Source: an uncultured Ectothiorhodospiraceae bacterium (GTDB lineage: Bacteria; Pseudomonadota; Gammaproteobacteria; UBA9214). From it: DNA of 64,000 bases. The stretch's first letter is position 1; each line of letters opens with the position of its first letter. The notes beneath the pieces are model-generated. The model made no database searches and had not been told where the DNA came from. It saw only the letters and a list, made by a program, of their open reading frames with translations. Both the position numbers and the translations under genes were made by a program. The DNA lies in contig CAMYMI010000003.1 of NCBI GenBank assembly GCA_947259415.1, forward strand, positions 62,001 through 126,000, in the 5' to 3' direction. Shown one piece after another: positions 36,520 through 47,366 of this stretch.

Positions 36520-37365
36520 TTAATGTAGCGGCCAGGCCTCGCTATCCCAGATGGGACAGCAGCCGGCCGGCAGCTCCGCCAGCTCCCCGAGCCGGACCCA
36601 GGGATTCTCGGGGCCGTGGTAGTCCGACCCTTGTGAAGCCAGCATGCCCTCGCGGCGCGCGTGCATGGCCATGGTGTTGATGTGGTCGCGGGTGTGACTC
36701 CCCGACACCACTTCAATACCCTCGCCACCGAGTTCCCTGAATTCGCCGATCAGGCGGCGCAGCCGGGTGGCCGTCAGCCGGTAACGTGCCGGGTGTGCGA
36801 TCACCGCCAGACCCCCTGCCCTGTGGATCCAGTCGAGGGCATCCTCCAGGCTGGCCCATTGCCCGGTCACGTAACCGGGCTTGCCATACACCAGATAACG
36901 CTTGAATACCTCGCGCACCGATGCGGCATGCCCGGCGGCTACCAAATAGTGGGCAAAGTGGGTGCGGCTGACGATGCGTCCCTGTGTCAATGCACAGGCA
37001 CCCTCATAGGCGCCCCCGATACCGGACTTTTCCAGCCGCCGGGCAATCTCCTCGGCACGCCAGTCGCGGAACTCGCGCAGGTGCAGCAAGCCGTCCTGCA
37101 AGGACGCACACACGGGGTTTATATTGAGGCCGAGGATATGCACGGTCAGTGATTGCCAGCTGACCGAGATTTCGACGCCCGCAACCAGTTGCAGGCCGAG
37201 GCGTTCAGCCACCGCGCCCGCCTCACCGATACCGTCGGTCGTGTCGTGGTCGGTCAGTGCCAGTACGTTCACACCGGCCGACTGGGCGGCCTGTACCAGC
37301 CCGGCGGGCGACAGCGTGCCGTCCGATGCAGTCGAATGGCTGTGAAGATCGTAATGCAAGTTCAT
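36520..37365 (-). CDS. rnm: RNase AM / PHP-domain 3',5'-nucleotide phosphatase (YciV)
   Basis: PHP-domain metallophosphoesterase of 281 residues, starting at MNLHYDLHSHSTASDG (37365). Motifs: DLHSHST (metal-binding histidines), LALTDHDTTDG, VEIS, VIAHPARY and QGSDYHG. E. coli YciV/RNase AM trims 5' ends of structured rRNAs and hydrolyses 3',5'-nucleoside bisphosphates. The longer open frame (37410) adds an unconserved MYRRQGLRL stretch and is rejected. It is the first gene of the rnm-yciO-M50-trpS-scpA run, though a 328-base repeat block separates it from yciO. Confidence 0.92.
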   Translation of the reverse strand: MNLHYDLHSHSTASDGTLSPAGLVQAAQSAGVNVLALTDHDTTDGIGEAGAVAERLGLQLVAGVEISVSWQSLTVHILGLNINPVCASLQDGLLHLREFRDWRAEEIARRLEKSGIGGAYEGACALTQGRIVSRTHFAHYLVAAGHAASVREVFKRYLVYGKPGYVTGQWASLEDALDWIHRAGGLAVIAHPARYRLTATRLRRLIGEFRELGGEGIEVVSGSHTRDHINTMAMHARREGMLASQGSDYHGPENPWVRLGELAELPAGCCPIWDSEAWPLH

Positions 37366-37490
37366 GCCTGACATTGTACAGGACAGCCGCAGACCCTGCC
37401 GTCTATACACGCACCTGTAGCAGGGTTGGGTTGTCGCGCGGGCCTGCCCAAACCGGTACCATAGTGCTGCATTTAAACCGTGTAACCGGC

Positions 37491-38240
37491 ATGCAAATAC
37501 CCAAAGGCACCCTTGATACTATCGGCGACGCCATCGGCGCGGCACTCGAACAGTTGACGCCGGCGACAGATGCCAGCGCGGCCGCTCGCGGCGATGCCGG
37601 CGACCTGGCGCTGCTGTCCCAGGCCTTCGACCAGCTCTTGGATGTAATGGAGCGCATCGAGGCCGACAAACGCGCCGCGGGTGACACCCGGACGTCCCAT
37701 TCCAGCGATGCCGGAGACATCACCGAGCTAGGTGAATACGCCCTCAAGCTGCTTGAGAACCTGGCCGTGCTCGCGAACGAATCGGCTACCGGGGAACACA
37801 GCGCGCGGCTGGCGATCGAGTTTGCCGTGTGGATCGTCCGTTACGGCGGTCAGATCGATACCCTGGAACCCGTTGTCGATGGCCTCGCGTCACTTGCCAA
37901 CCAGCTGAGCGAGCCGCGTGACCTCGAGGCACTCAGCGCTATCATGGCTGAGATCTGTAACGCGGTCTCACCTGTCATTCGCGAAGACCTGGAAAGGGTC
38001 AACCCCGGACGGCCCTGGCGGGTGCTGCTGCTCAATCGCAGCATCATAGCCACTCGCAGCCATAACCCGGACCTGATGGAAGAGGCCTTTGCCATCCTGA
38101 CTCACTATTTGCCCGAGGACGCCGCACGCTTCTTCACCGAAGGCATGCAGCAGATGGACGCGCTCGACTATCCGGCCCAGGTACGCAAGGTGATGGAGAA
38201 ATACCACCGCCAATGGACACTCAGCCGATCACTGCACTGA
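37491..38240 (+). CDS. Conserved-looking protein of unknown function
   Basis: The 249-residue protein is predicted soluble and mostly alpha-helical, with no signal peptide. It has an Ala/Asp-rich N-terminal region, an acidic middle, and a conserved-looking C-terminus: NPGRPWRVLLLNRSIIATRSHNPDLMEEAF and HYLPEDAARFFTEGMQQMD. No family was recognised. I start at ATG 37491 because the longer frame (37257) is antisense to rnm. It is divergent from rnm and followed at 120 bases by yciB. The gene has normal codon usage, so it is probably real. Confidence 0.7.
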   Translation: MQIPKGTLDTIGDAIGAALEQLTPATDASAAARGDAGDLALLSQAFDQLLDVMERIEADKRAAGDTRTSHSSDAGDITELGEYALKLLENLAVLANESATGEHSARLAIEFAVWIVRYGGQIDTLEPVVDGLASLANQLSEPRDLEALSAIMAEICNAVSPVIREDLERVNPGRPWRVLLLNRSIIATRSHNPDLMEEAFAILTHYLPEDAARFFTEGMQQMDALDYPAQVRKVMEKYHRQWTLSRSLH

Positions 38241-38361
38241 GCAAGGGTCTGACCATATACGGATATTCGTGCGAATAAATTTGCGTAAGCGGTTCCGATG
38301 CGACGCCTGAACGACTATCATTCAATTCCTTTTACTACCAGCAGACATTGATTAGCGGACC

Positions 38362-38904
38362 ATGAAGTTTCTGTTCGATCTATTCCCGATTATCCTGTTC
38401 TTCCTGGCGTACAAGCTGTACGACATCTATGTCGCCACGGCCGTCGCCATCGCCGCCGCCTTCATGCAAACCGGCCTGTACTGGCTGAAGCACCGCAAGT
38501 TCGAGAATATGCACCTGGTGACGCTGGGCATACTGATCGTGTTCGGAGGGCTCACCCTGTTACTCAGGGATCCGATCTTCATAAAGTGGAAGCCCACCGT
38601 GGTGAACTGGCTGTTCGGCGCCGTGTTTCTCGGTAGTCGCTATATCGGCAAGCGCACCCTGGTGGAACGCATGATGAGTCATGCCATCAGCGTACCCGGT
38701 CCGGTATGGACAAGACTCAACTGGGCATGGGTCGCATTCTTCATGGGCATGGGGATACTCAATCTCTACGTTGCCTATAACTTCAGCGAGGATGCGTGGG
38801 TAAACTTCAAGCTGTTCGGCATGATGGGGCTAACCATCGCCTTTGTCTTTATCCAGGCCTTCTACCTCAGCCGCTACATGACGCCTGGGGAGGAAAACGA
38901 GTAA
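38362..38904 (+). CDS. yciB: Intracellular septation protein A / YciB
   Basis: Inner-membrane protein of 180 residues with about five hydrophobic helices. Signature residues: [18 protein letters not shown], a central [16 protein letters not shown], and [17 protein letters not shown]. YciB influences envelope and septum synthesis in E. coli and Shigella. The following gene yciI is its usual neighbour, and here it starts 11 bases after the stop, forming a yciB-yciI-bolA operon. Confidence 0.95.
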   Translation: MKFLFDLFPIILFFLAYKLYDIYVATAVAIAAAFMQTGLYWLKHRKFENMHLVTLGILIVFGGLTLLLRDPIFIKWKPTVVNWLFGAVFLGSRYIGKRTLVERMMSHAISVPGPVWTRLNWAWVAFFMGMGILNLYVAYNFSEDAWVNFKLFGMMGLTIAFVFIQAFYLSRYMTPGEENE

Positions 38905-38915
38905 CAGGATCCCCC

Positions 38916-39215
38916 GTGCTCTATGCCATTATCAGCCAGGACCGGCCCAACAGCCTCAATGACCGTCTGCAGACGCGCCCCGAACACCTGGCGCGCCTTG
39001 AAACATTGAAAAACGACGGCCGACTGGTGCTTGCCGGCCCCCATCCCGCCATCGACAGCGCCGATCCCGGTCCCGCCGGTTTCAGCGGCAGCCTGGTGGT
39101 TGCCGAGTTCGCCAGTCTGGAGGATGCCCGAGCCTGGGCCGATACCGATCCCTACCTGGCTGCCGGCGTCTACGAGAGCGTCACCGTCAAACCCTTCAAG
39201 AAGGTACTGCCCTGA
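38916..39215 (+). CDS. yciI: YciI-like protein
   Basis: Ferredoxin-like alpha/beta barrel-fold protein of 99 residues. It begins [17 protein letters not shown] with GTG 38916 as start (CAGGA 8 bases upstream). It has RPEHLARL and the His-Asp type active-site pattern seen in [14 protein letters not shown]-like [11 protein letters not shown], and [17 protein letters not shown]. Enzymatic role unclear; the fold is shared with dehydrochlorinase-like enzymes. It overlaps bolA by one base (TGATG), so the two are coupled. Confidence 0.9.
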   Translation: MLYAIISQDRPNSLNDRLQTRPEHLARLETLKNDGRLVLAGPHPAIDSADPGPAGFSGSLVVAEFASLEDARAWADTDPYLAAGVYESVTVKPFKKVLP

Positions 39216-39487
39216 TGTCCGAAGACCGCAGCGCCATGATCCGGACACGCCTGGTCGAGGCACTGAATCCGGAGATGCTGGAAATCATCGACGAGAGTGC
39301 GAAGCACGCCGGCCATGCCGGGGCTGCCAGTGGCGGCGGCCACTTCATTGTGCAGATCGTGTCCACAGCATTTGAGGGGAAAAACCTGATCCAGCGTCAT
39401 CGCATGGTCTATGATGCCGTCGATGATATCATGCACACGGAAATCCACGCTCTTAGCATCCAGGCGAAGGCGCCGGATGAACCATAA
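39215..39487 (+). CDS. BolA family protein
   Basis: Small protein of 90 residues with the BolA fold (class II KH-like): MIRTRLVEALNPEMLEIIDES, SGGGHFIVQIVS and LIQRHRMVYDAVDDIMHTEIHALSI. His residues in the HRMVY and HALSI elements are the usual Fe-S/glutaredoxin contact sites. It could be BolA or IbaG type; sequence alone does not settle it. It is the last gene of the yciB-yciI-bolA unit. Confidence 0.9.
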   Translation: MSEDRSAMIRTRLVEALNPEMLEIIDESAKHAGHAGAASGGGHFIVQIVSTAFEGKNLIQRHRMVYDAVDDIMHTEIHALSIQAKAPDEP

Positions 39488-39514
39488 TCCATCAAACCGA
39501 AGGTCAAACCAACG

Positions 39515-40375
39515 ATGAATAAGTTTCTCCAGATACTACTGCCCGTGACCCTGCTCGCACTGAGTGGTTGCGATCAACTGCAAACGCCTCGCGATGCGGA
39601 CATGACACCGGCAGACCAGGCCGCCACCGGCACCTCCAGCACAACGCCTGCAGGTGCTGTCGTCGCAACGGTCAACGGCACGACCATCACCCAGTCAGTT
39701 GTCGATGTGTACACCACCCAGCGCAGAGCCCGGCAACCCGCCGGTGAGCCTGATAACAGGGACGACATTATTGAGGAACTCGTCAACCTGGAACTGATGC
39801 GCCAGGAAGGTCTCAGCAAGGGCCTCGACAACCGGCCCGAGATCGTGGCCACCATCAACCAGCAGCACCGTACCATTCTCGCGGGAGCGGCCATCAAGGA
39901 CTTCATGCAGAATAATCCGGTCAGCGACGAACAGGTCAGGCAGGTGTATGACACCCAGATCGGCGTGCCCTCGCCTGAATACAATGCCCGCCATATCCTG
40001 GTCGAGACCCGGGAGGCCGCGGACCAGGTAATCAGCCTGCTGGACAGCGGCAGTGATTTCGCCGAACTGGCCAAGGAAAAATCAATCGGTCCGACCGGCA
40101 AGAACGGCGGCAGTCTGGGGTGGTTCTCGAGCAACCAGATGGTGGCGCCGTTCTCCGAGGCGGCCGCCGCACTGGAAAAGGGCAGCTACAGCAAGGAACC
40201 CGTTCAGACCCAGTTCGGCTGGCACGTCATCCTGCTCGAAGACACCCGGGAAAGCACCCCACCCCCCTTCGAGGACGTCAAGGACAGGCTTAAGAATGCG
40301 GTGACCAACCAGCAGCTGCAGCAGCACATCCAGCAGGTCAGGCAATCCGCGAAGGTCGAGATCTCCGCCGAATGA
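39515..40375 (+). CDS. Periplasmic parvulin-type peptidyl-prolyl isomerase lipoprotein
   Basis: The 286-residue protein starts with a lipoprotein signal (MNKFLQILLPVTLLALSGC, lipobox LSGC, Cys19). It then has a SurA N-like helical region and one PpiC/parvulin domain (about 155-250): YNARHILVETREAADQ, GSLGWFS, PFSEAA and TQFGWHVI. It probably assists folding of envelope proteins at the membrane. The architecture resembles PpiC-type lipoproteins of other gammaproteobacteria. It follows bolA by 27 bases, possibly in the same transcript. Confidence 0.88.
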   Translation: MNKFLQILLPVTLLALSGCDQLQTPRDADMTPADQAATGTSSTTPAGAVVATVNGTTITQSVVDVYTTQRRARQPAGEPDNRDDIIEELVNLELMRQEGLSKGLDNRPEIVATINQQHRTILAGAAIKDFMQNNPVSDEQVRQVYDTQIGVPSPEYNARHILVETREAADQVISLLDSGSDFAELAKEKSIGPTGKNGGSLGWFSSNQMVAPFSEAAAALEKGSYSKEPVQTQFGWHVILLEDTRESTPPPFEDVKDRLKNAVTNQQLQQHIQQVRQSAKVEISAE

Positions 40376-40382
40376 TACAACC

Positions 40383-40410
40383 CGGATGACCGGGCAGGTC
40401 CGGTCATCCG
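40383..40410. terminator. Hairpin between the convergent parvulin and ParA-like genes
   Basis: A perfect 11-base stem (CGGATGACCGG and CCGGTCATCCG, loop GCAGGT) lies between two convergent genes. It lacks a T-run but is well placed to end transcription from both sides. Confidence 0.6.
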
Positions 40411-40437
40411 CAGTTCCGGCGTCCGTCGGCATGCTGC

Positions 40438-41940
40438 TCAGTGCAGTAGTTTTTGTGCCGGATGATGATCGGCTGGCTTGTCTTTGGCGAGACCTTTCTC
40501 CGGTGCATCACCCTCCAGCCCCTTGTCGATCACAGGCTGGTGCCAGAAGTGAACCCTGATCTGCCCCTGCGAGGTATTGATCACGCTCAGGCAGGCATCG
40601 CGCGCCGTTGAAACGGCCTCGCAAATACACTCACCCTCATCGCCCTTGCTTTGCCGCAGGCCGGGTAGCCGCTCCAGCTCACGGCTGATGAGGTCAATCG
40701 TTTCGTCATCGCCCGGCACCAGGAAGGCATATTTTATATAACGTCCGCGCTTCAGCCAGCCCCTGTCCTGGCCACTCACCGGGCTTTCTTCCACCTGGAT
40801 GCAGATCTGTTCCTGGCGAGGTACCAAGTGTCTCAGGGCCCTGAGGATAATCGCCAGGGTCATTTCGAGGGCATTGGCATCGACTACCACCCATTCACCG
40901 GCCTCGTCGGTGCTGTTGTACAGCGCGGCCAGGCGTGCATGGAAGGATTGCATGTCATCCGCCAGGTAATGCATAACGGCGGAGAAACTTTCCATCACGT
41001 TATCAAATTTTTCAAGCGGGCCCTCGAAACGCAGCACGGTCGATTGCGGCCGACCGCTTCTGGAGCCGGCCTGCTGTTCCGGCCTGGCCACCACTGCATC
41101 CTCATTATGGTCTTCGAGCTCTGTGTGACCGGCGATGCGGACTGGCTGTTTGAGGGTCGAGGCCAGCACCTTCCAAAAGTCGGGCAGCCCAGCCGGATCC
41201 CGCTCGCAGCCGGCCCCGGCGTCACTGTCGAGCGCCTCGGCTAGCTGCACCACCTGGGCGGCGGCATCGGTATCCGGGAAAATCGAGGTGAATGCCTGGC
41301 GCAGGCCCTGGGCCGATATCACGTGCTTGTCGATGGCCACAATACCCAGCAAGCGTACTTCGTAACCCAGCCAGGCCCTGGCCTGCTCGGCAAAGCGGGT
41401 ATGAATCTCCTGCACCGGGGTCGTCTCACTCACCTTGTTGATCACCAGCGCGACCCTGTTGTCGAACCCGTTGAGCTGCAGCACCTTCAGCAGGCCGAAG
41501 GCCTCGGTTTGCGAGCGCTGTTCCGGTGTCACGACAAGCATGACCAGGGGTGACTGCAGGCAGCAGGCCACAACGGCCCGTGCTGAAAAACCCGAGGTAT
41601 CGATCAGCAAGTCATCGTAGGACGCCCGTGCTTCATGGGCGGCCACCACCGGGAACAGCTCGGCATCGGTAAGCCGGTGCCAGCCGGATAGCGGCAATCG
41701 TGATGAGAGTAGATCGACGCCCTGATAACCGCGGCAGATCACATCGCCCGTGTCCAGCCGGCCTTTCTGGCCCGGGTGTCGTGACAGGCGCAGCAACTGG
41801 GAAACTGCCAGGCTGCCGCCTTCACCGTGGTAGAGAGCCACGAGGTGCCCCGTACGGACCAGCTCTAGTGCCATATTGAGGGCCAGGTGGGTCTTGCCGA
41901 CCCCGTCCAGCCCACTGGCGATGGTGATGATTCTTGTCAT
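40438..41940 (-). CDS. ParA/MinD-superfamily ATPase with unknown C-terminal domain
   Basis: The 500-residue protein begins with a ParA/FlhG-like P-loop domain (about 1-265): Walker A is ASGLDGVGKTHLALNMA (GLDGVGKT at 10-17), Walker B-like DDLLIDTSG, and a VVTPEQRSQTEAFGLL / VALVINKV helix pair. The signature lysine of deviant Walker A (KGGxGKT) is replaced by Leu. The C-terminal 235 residues hold an unrecognised helical and alpha/beta region, and the protein ends in a charged tail. The gene follows a small lipoprotein gene and a GGDEF-EAL gene in the same direction. FlhG, BcsQ and MinD relatives position flagella or cellulose machinery; none of those partners is nearby. Confidence 0.75.
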   Translation of the reverse strand: MTRIITIASGLDGVGKTHLALNMALELVRTGHLVALYHGEGGSLAVSQLLRLSRHPGQKGRLDTGDVICRGYQGVDLLSSRLPLSGWHRLTDAELFPVVAAHEARASYDDLLIDTSGFSARAVVACCLQSPLVMLVVTPEQRSQTEAFGLLKVLQLNGFDNRVALVINKVSETTPVQEIHTRFAEQARAWLGYEVRLLGIVAIDKHVISAQGLRQAFTSIFPDTDAAAQVVQLAEALDSDAGAGCERDPAGLPDFWKVLASTLKQPVRIAGHTELEDHNEDAVVARPEQQAGSRSGRPQSTVLRFEGPLEKFDNVMESFSAVMHYLADDMQSFHARLAALYNSTDEAGEWVVVDANALEMTLAIILRALRHLVPRQEQICIQVEESPVSGQDRGWLKRGRYIKYAFLVPGDDETIDLISRELERLPGLRQSKGDEGECICEAVSTARDACLSVINTSQGQIRVHFWHQPVIDKGLEGDAPEKGLAKDKPADHHPAQKLLH

Positions 41941-41982
41941 GCCGATGGATGATTCATGAAATCCGCCAGACGGTCCTTCGTG

Positions 41983-42177
41983 TTAGCGCGCCTGTTCATC
42001 GATTGTCTGGCGCTGCCGCTGGTTACCATCCATGAGCAGGCCTTCAACGTCGCGGGCCTTGTCCAGCATATCGGTCTGGGACTTCCAGACATGGTTGCCC
42101 TGCAGGCCGGCATCGTCACCGGTATCGGTACACGCGACCAGTACGAACAGGCTACTGAATAGTATCGCCTTGAGCAT
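41983..42177 (-). CDS. Small lipoprotein
   Basis: A 64-residue product starting at MLKAILFSSLFVLVACTDTG, with a lipobox LVAC (Cys16) and GAGGT as ribosome site just upstream. The mature part is hydrophilic: HVWKSQTDMLDKARDVEGLLMDGNQRQRQTIDEQ, an amphipathic helix of the kind seen in small unknown lipoproteins of gammaproteobacteria. It sits between the GGDEF-EAL and ParA-like genes, 19 and 42 bases from them, so the three are likely one transcript. It is shorter than the surrounding open frame suggests. Confidence 0.7.
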   Translation of the reverse strand: MLKAILFSSLFVLVACTDTGDDAGLQGNHVWKSQTDMLDKARDVEGLLMDGNQRQRQTIDEQAR

Positions 42178-42196
42178 TGATACCTCACTGACCATC

Positions 42197-44509
42197 TTAT
42201 AAACCATGCAGGACCTCGCGACCCTCATGCAACCACACGGCAACTCCGGTTTTGTCCATGGGCTCGCCGATGTAGTAGCCCTGGTAACTGTCACACCCCA
42301 TTTTCTTCAAACTCTCATAAACCTGCCGGCTCTCCACCCCTTCTGCGGTGACGCTCAGCCCGAGATTGTGCGCCAGATCGATGGTGGCGTGGACGATGGA
42401 GGCGTTGTCGTCATCCGTCTCCATGTCGCTGACGAAGGACTTGTCCACCTTGAGCGAATCTACCGGCAGGCGCTTGAGGTAGACCAGCGAGGAATGCCCG
42501 GTCCCGAAGTCGTCGATCGACAGTTCAAAGCCCATGCCACTGAGCTGGTCGAGTATCTCGATGACCTGCTCGGGATCCATCATCACCTCGGTCTCGGTAA
42601 TTTCGAACAACAGCGAGCGCGGCTCCAACCGGTGGCGCCTGAGCGCCGCCCCGATCAGCTCAGCGAGGTTGTAGTCATGCAGGATGTGCATCGACAGGTT
42701 GATGCCGATGCGCAGACCCGGGTTGGCCTGCTGCAGGAACAGCAGTTCCCTGCAGGCTGTATCGATGATCCACTCGGTCAGCTGGCGGATCAGCCCGCTC
42801 TGTTCGGCCACCCGGATGAAATCGTCCGGCATCAGCAGACGTCCGTCGGGCCGGCGCCAGCGCACCAGCGCTTCCAGATAACTGATCTTGCCCGTCTTGA
42901 TATCCAGTACCGGCTGGTATACGAGGAACAGGTCATTGCGCTCAATGTCCTGGTTCAGCGCCCCGTCAAGGGTCAGCCTGGCCGCCTTGATCTCCGCGGC
43001 GGTGTTGGGATCGAAGACGGCGCAGCCGGGCTGGCGTTTCTTTGCGGTGTACATTGCGTAGTCGGCATTACGCAGCAGGGTATCGACGTCCTGACCGTGG
43101 TCCGGCATCAGCGCGATGCCAATGGAGACCGAGGCTGACAGCTTGTGACCCTCCACCTCGAAATCGTCCTCCATGGACTGGATGATCTTCTCGGCGACCT
43201 GCAGGGCCTGTTCGCTGTCGGTGTCGGGAAGAATCACCGTGAACTCGTCACCACCGAGGCGTGCCAATGTGTCCGACTCGCGCAGCACAGCCGCCATGCG
43301 ACCGACAACCTGCTTCAGCAGCAGGTCGCCGGTGTGGTGCCCGAGCAGGTCGTTGACATATTTGAAGCGGACCATGTCGATCAGCAGGATCGCCGCCATC
43401 GCGGGTTCGCGGCGCTGCTCGGCAACCAGCTGCTTCAGGCGGTCTTCCAGCAAGGCCCGGTTGTAGGTCCCGGTCAGGGGGTCGCGGATGGCCATGTCCT
43501 GCAGGGTCTCGTAGAGTTCGCCCAGGGCATGAAAACTGACCGGGGCATTACCGGAATCCAGCGCTTCCGCCCCGTCCTCCTGGCCACCTTCGACCATGCG
43601 GCCCCGGCGGAACTGGTAACTGAGTTCCCTGAGGGGCTTGAACACGGAATAGCGCACGAACCATAAGGCGATGGCCACGGCCAGCAGGGTGATTGCGATC
43701 ACGACCACGATCAGACGCGTGTTGGTCTGGCCGAGCCGCTGCAGCAATGTATCCAGACTGCCGGCGGCCTCGATCCTGAGCAGCACAGCGGCATTGCCTG
43801 CAGTCAAGGTATGGACCGAGACCACGGCATTGCCGGACACGGTCTCATCCCAACCGGGGGAGACATGCACTGCCTCACCTTCAGGCGGCACCAACCGGAC
43901 CGGCAACCCCAGCACCTCGCCCACGGCGGCCAACGCCGGCACGGGATCGGAGACCAGCTGCAAGTGGCCCGACTCCACCGTATCCGCGAGTGGCAGGATC
44001 ACGGCCTGGTAGAGCTGGTCACCGGAACGGCATAATCCGGCTGCGCGCCCGGAGGGCCGGTCGACGGCGCGTGCCTGGTGAACAAGTTCGGGGCAGACCA
44101 CCCCGGCAAGCCCGGACGAGCGCGATGCAGATCCCAGCAGCCCGGTGTCGCGATCATAGACGTTGAGTCCAACGATGCCTGCCTGAGGCATCAGCGCACC
44201 CGCCTGGTGTAGCTGACTGTCGAGTTCGACCGACAGCCGCGTGCTGTCCCGTGAGTCGAGTGCCGCCTGGAAACCCCCCTGGGCGAGGACCTGTTCACCG
44301 AAGCGCCGTGCACCCTCTTCCCGCATGTCCAGCACATCCTTTACCTTGATCTCCAGCAGCCGGGCCGTATGCTCGCGCTGGAAATCGAAGCTCAGGTCAC
44401 GGTAGACCCGCGTGGTGAACAGCGTGGTGGCGGCCGCGATGATGCCCAGCACGATGATGCTGATCACCAGGCCGGATAGCAGGTTGAGTTGAAAACGTTT
44501 CATCGACAC
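42197..44509 (-). CDS. Membrane GGDEF-EAL protein (c-di-GMP cyclase/phosphodiesterase)
   Basis: The 770-residue protein has two membrane helices (about 11-33 and 266-286) that flank a periplasmic sensor of about 230 residues, then a HAMP-like linker. Next come a GGDEF domain with an intact GGDEF motif (419-423), and an EAL domain with EAL (546-548), the metal-binding DDFGTG and SLKVDKSFV. Both active sites look complete, so it may be a bifunctional regulator switched by its sensor. It leads a putative operon with a small lipoprotein and a ParA-like ATPase. Confidence 0.93.
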   Translation of the reverse strand: MSMKRFQLNLLSGLVISIIVLGIIAAATTLFTTRVYRDLSFDFQREHTARLLEIKVKDVLDMREEGARRFGEQVLAQGGFQAALDSRDSTRLSVELDSQLHQAGALMPQAGIVGLNVYDRDTGLLGSASRSSGLAGVVCPELVHQARAVDRPSGRAAGLCRSGDQLYQAVILPLADTVESGHLQLVSDPVPALAAVGEVLGLPVRLVPPEGEAVHVSPGWDETVSGNAVVSVHTLTAGNAAVLLRIEAAGSLDTLLQRLGQTNTRLIVVVIAITLLAVAIALWFVRYSVFKPLRELSYQFRRGRMVEGGQEDGAEALDSGNAPVSFHALGELYETLQDMAIRDPLTGTYNRALLEDRLKQLVAEQRREPAMAAILLIDMVRFKYVNDLLGHHTGDLLLKQVVGRMAAVLRESDTLARLGGDEFTVILPDTDSEQALQVAEKIIQSMEDDFEVEGHKLSASVSIGIALMPDHGQDVDTLLRNADYAMYTAKKRQPGCAVFDPNTAAEIKAARLTLDGALNQDIERNDLFLVYQPVLDIKTGKISYLEALVRWRRPDGRLLMPDDFIRVAEQSGLIRQLTEWIIDTACRELLFLQQANPGLRIGINLSMHILHDYNLAELIGAALRRHRLEPRSLLFEITETEVMMDPEQVIEILDQLSGMGFELSIDDFGTGHSSLVYLKRLPVDSLKVDKSFVSDMETDDDNASIVHATIDLAHNLGLSVTAEGVESRQVYESLKKMGCDSYQGYYIGEPMDKTGVAVWLHEGREVLHGL

Positions 44510-44594
44510 AGCCAGGGTGGTTATTTTTTGACCATCTTAGCATGGCAGCCGCCAGGTACGCGGCTCTCACTAGGCCTTACTGCAGGGATAAAGC

Positions 44595-47317
<2,723 letters not shown>

Positions 47318-47366
47318 GAATCAGTACCCGGCTTTCAGCGGTGCACCAATGATAATGGAAAAACGA

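Noticed and set aside
38260-38280. Small palindrome TATTCG-TG-CGAATA before yciB
   Set aside because: Only 6 bases per arm, no matching promoter; may be chance.
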